This document shows, piece by piece, positions 5,902 to 6,066 of a stretch of DNA of 6,066 nucleotides; the stretch's first letter is position 1; the number at the start of each line of letters is the position of its first letter. The position numbers were made by a program, and so were the translations under genes. The notes under the pieces are model-generated. The model saw only the letters and a program-made list of their open reading frames with translations. It did no database searches and was not told the origin of the DNA. The DNA comes from an uncultured Oscillospiraceae bacterium (GTDB taxonomy: Bacteria; Bacillota; Clostridia; Oscillospirales; Acutalibacteraceae): the NCBI GenBank assembly GCA_900543555.1, contig UQRL01000063.1, positions 1 through 6,066 of the forward strand, given 5' to 3'.

Positions 5902-5915
5902 CGCTCGAGAGAGAG
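5901..5915 (+). repeat. Start-region repeat GCGCTCGAGAGAGAG, copy 1
   Basis: Begins at the predicted +1 of P1, six bases after the -10 box. An exact second copy, 135 bases away, begins at the same place relative to P2. CGAG (5906-5909) can pair with CTCG (5916-5919) to form a small hairpin at the RNA 5' end. Confidence 0.85.
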
Positions 5916-5967
5916 CTCGAAAAACTCGGAGGAGAGCGGCTGAAAATCGGAACCTGACCGGTGAACG

Positions 5968-6036
5968 AAAAAGGCCCCGAAAAAAATCCGAAAAAAGTGC
6001 TTGACAAACTGAAGCGAATGTGGTAAGATAGTCAAG
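5968..6036 (+). promoter_or_regulatory. Stable-RNA-type promoter P2 with phased A-tracts
   Basis: TTGACA (6001-6006) and TAAGAT (6024-6029, four of six) are 17 bases apart. A-tracts at 5968-5972, 5980-5986 and 5991-5996 precede the -35 at roughly helical spacing. The predicted start is G6036. Tandem promoters 135 bases apart with the same start sequence are the usual design of rRNA operon control regions; the rRNA itself would lie to the right. Confidence 0.82.
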
Positions 6037-6050
6037 CGCTCGAGAGAGAG
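6036..6050 (+). repeat. Start-region repeat GCGCTCGAGAGAGAG, copy 2
   Basis: Exact copy of 5901-5915, starting at the predicted +1 of P2; the next base differs (G instead of C). Confidence 0.85.
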
Positions 6051-6066
6051 GCCGACAGGCTGAACG

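Noticed and set aside
5900..5930. GAGAGAG tract and direct repeats as a CRISPR or satellite
   Set aside because: Only two copies, both fixed to promoter start sites, with no regular spacer pattern.
5594..6035. Minus-strand frames of 92 and 106 codons across the right-end promoters
   Set aside because: They read antisense through consensus promoter boxes and A-tracts, giving Phe-rich low-quality peptides with no good start signals; the 38-codon gene in another frame has the signals instead.

Overview
The window is a GC-rich piece of bacterial chromosome with strong GGAGG-type ribosome binding sites, near-consensus sigma-A promoters, intrinsic terminators and CCA-encoding tRNA genes. Together with the protein types (a lipoprotein, a LUD-domain protein and MATE pumps in their clostridial form), this suggests a high-GC member of the Clostridia, probably an Oscillospiraceae-like gut anaerobe. 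That placement is inference; there is no rRNA sequence in view to confirm it.

Layout. (1) 1-779: the C-terminal half of guaB (IMP dehydrogenase), cut by the left edge. (2) 780-1084: a consensus promoter, a leader hairpin starting at the predicted +1, tRNA-Met(CAT), tRNA-Glu(TTC) and an intrinsic terminator. (3) 1114-1736: a small secreted lipoprotein of unknown function with its own terminator. (4) 1747-2470: a promoter and an orphan LUD-domain (LutC/YkgG-like) gene. (5) 2593-5532: two tandem paralogous MATE efflux transporters. The first appears to use a rare ATT start. The second has its own promoter at the end of the first, and a terminator that works in both directions follows it. (6) 5544-5700, minus strand: a 38-codon single-helix membrane protein gene with an ideal Shine-Dalgarno and a -10 box, ending at the shared bidirectional terminator. 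(7) 5846-6066: two tandem strong promoters with A-tract upstream regions. They share a 15-base start-region sequence and most likely open an rRNA (or other stable RNA) operon beyond the right edge.

How the parts relate. The three stable-RNA-type promoters (the tRNA promoter and the two at the right end) share a 17-bp spacer and a GCGCTC element whose G is the predicted first transcribed base. The tRNA promoter and the last promoter also share an identical 12-mer around the -35 box. This looks like one promoter class, probably growth-rate controlled. The MATE pair is a local duplication. No defence system, CRISPR array, insertion sequence or phage gene is visible. The most unusual items are the antisense small membrane protein, the ATT start, the shared start-region motif, and the lipoprotein gene that has no room for its own promoter.
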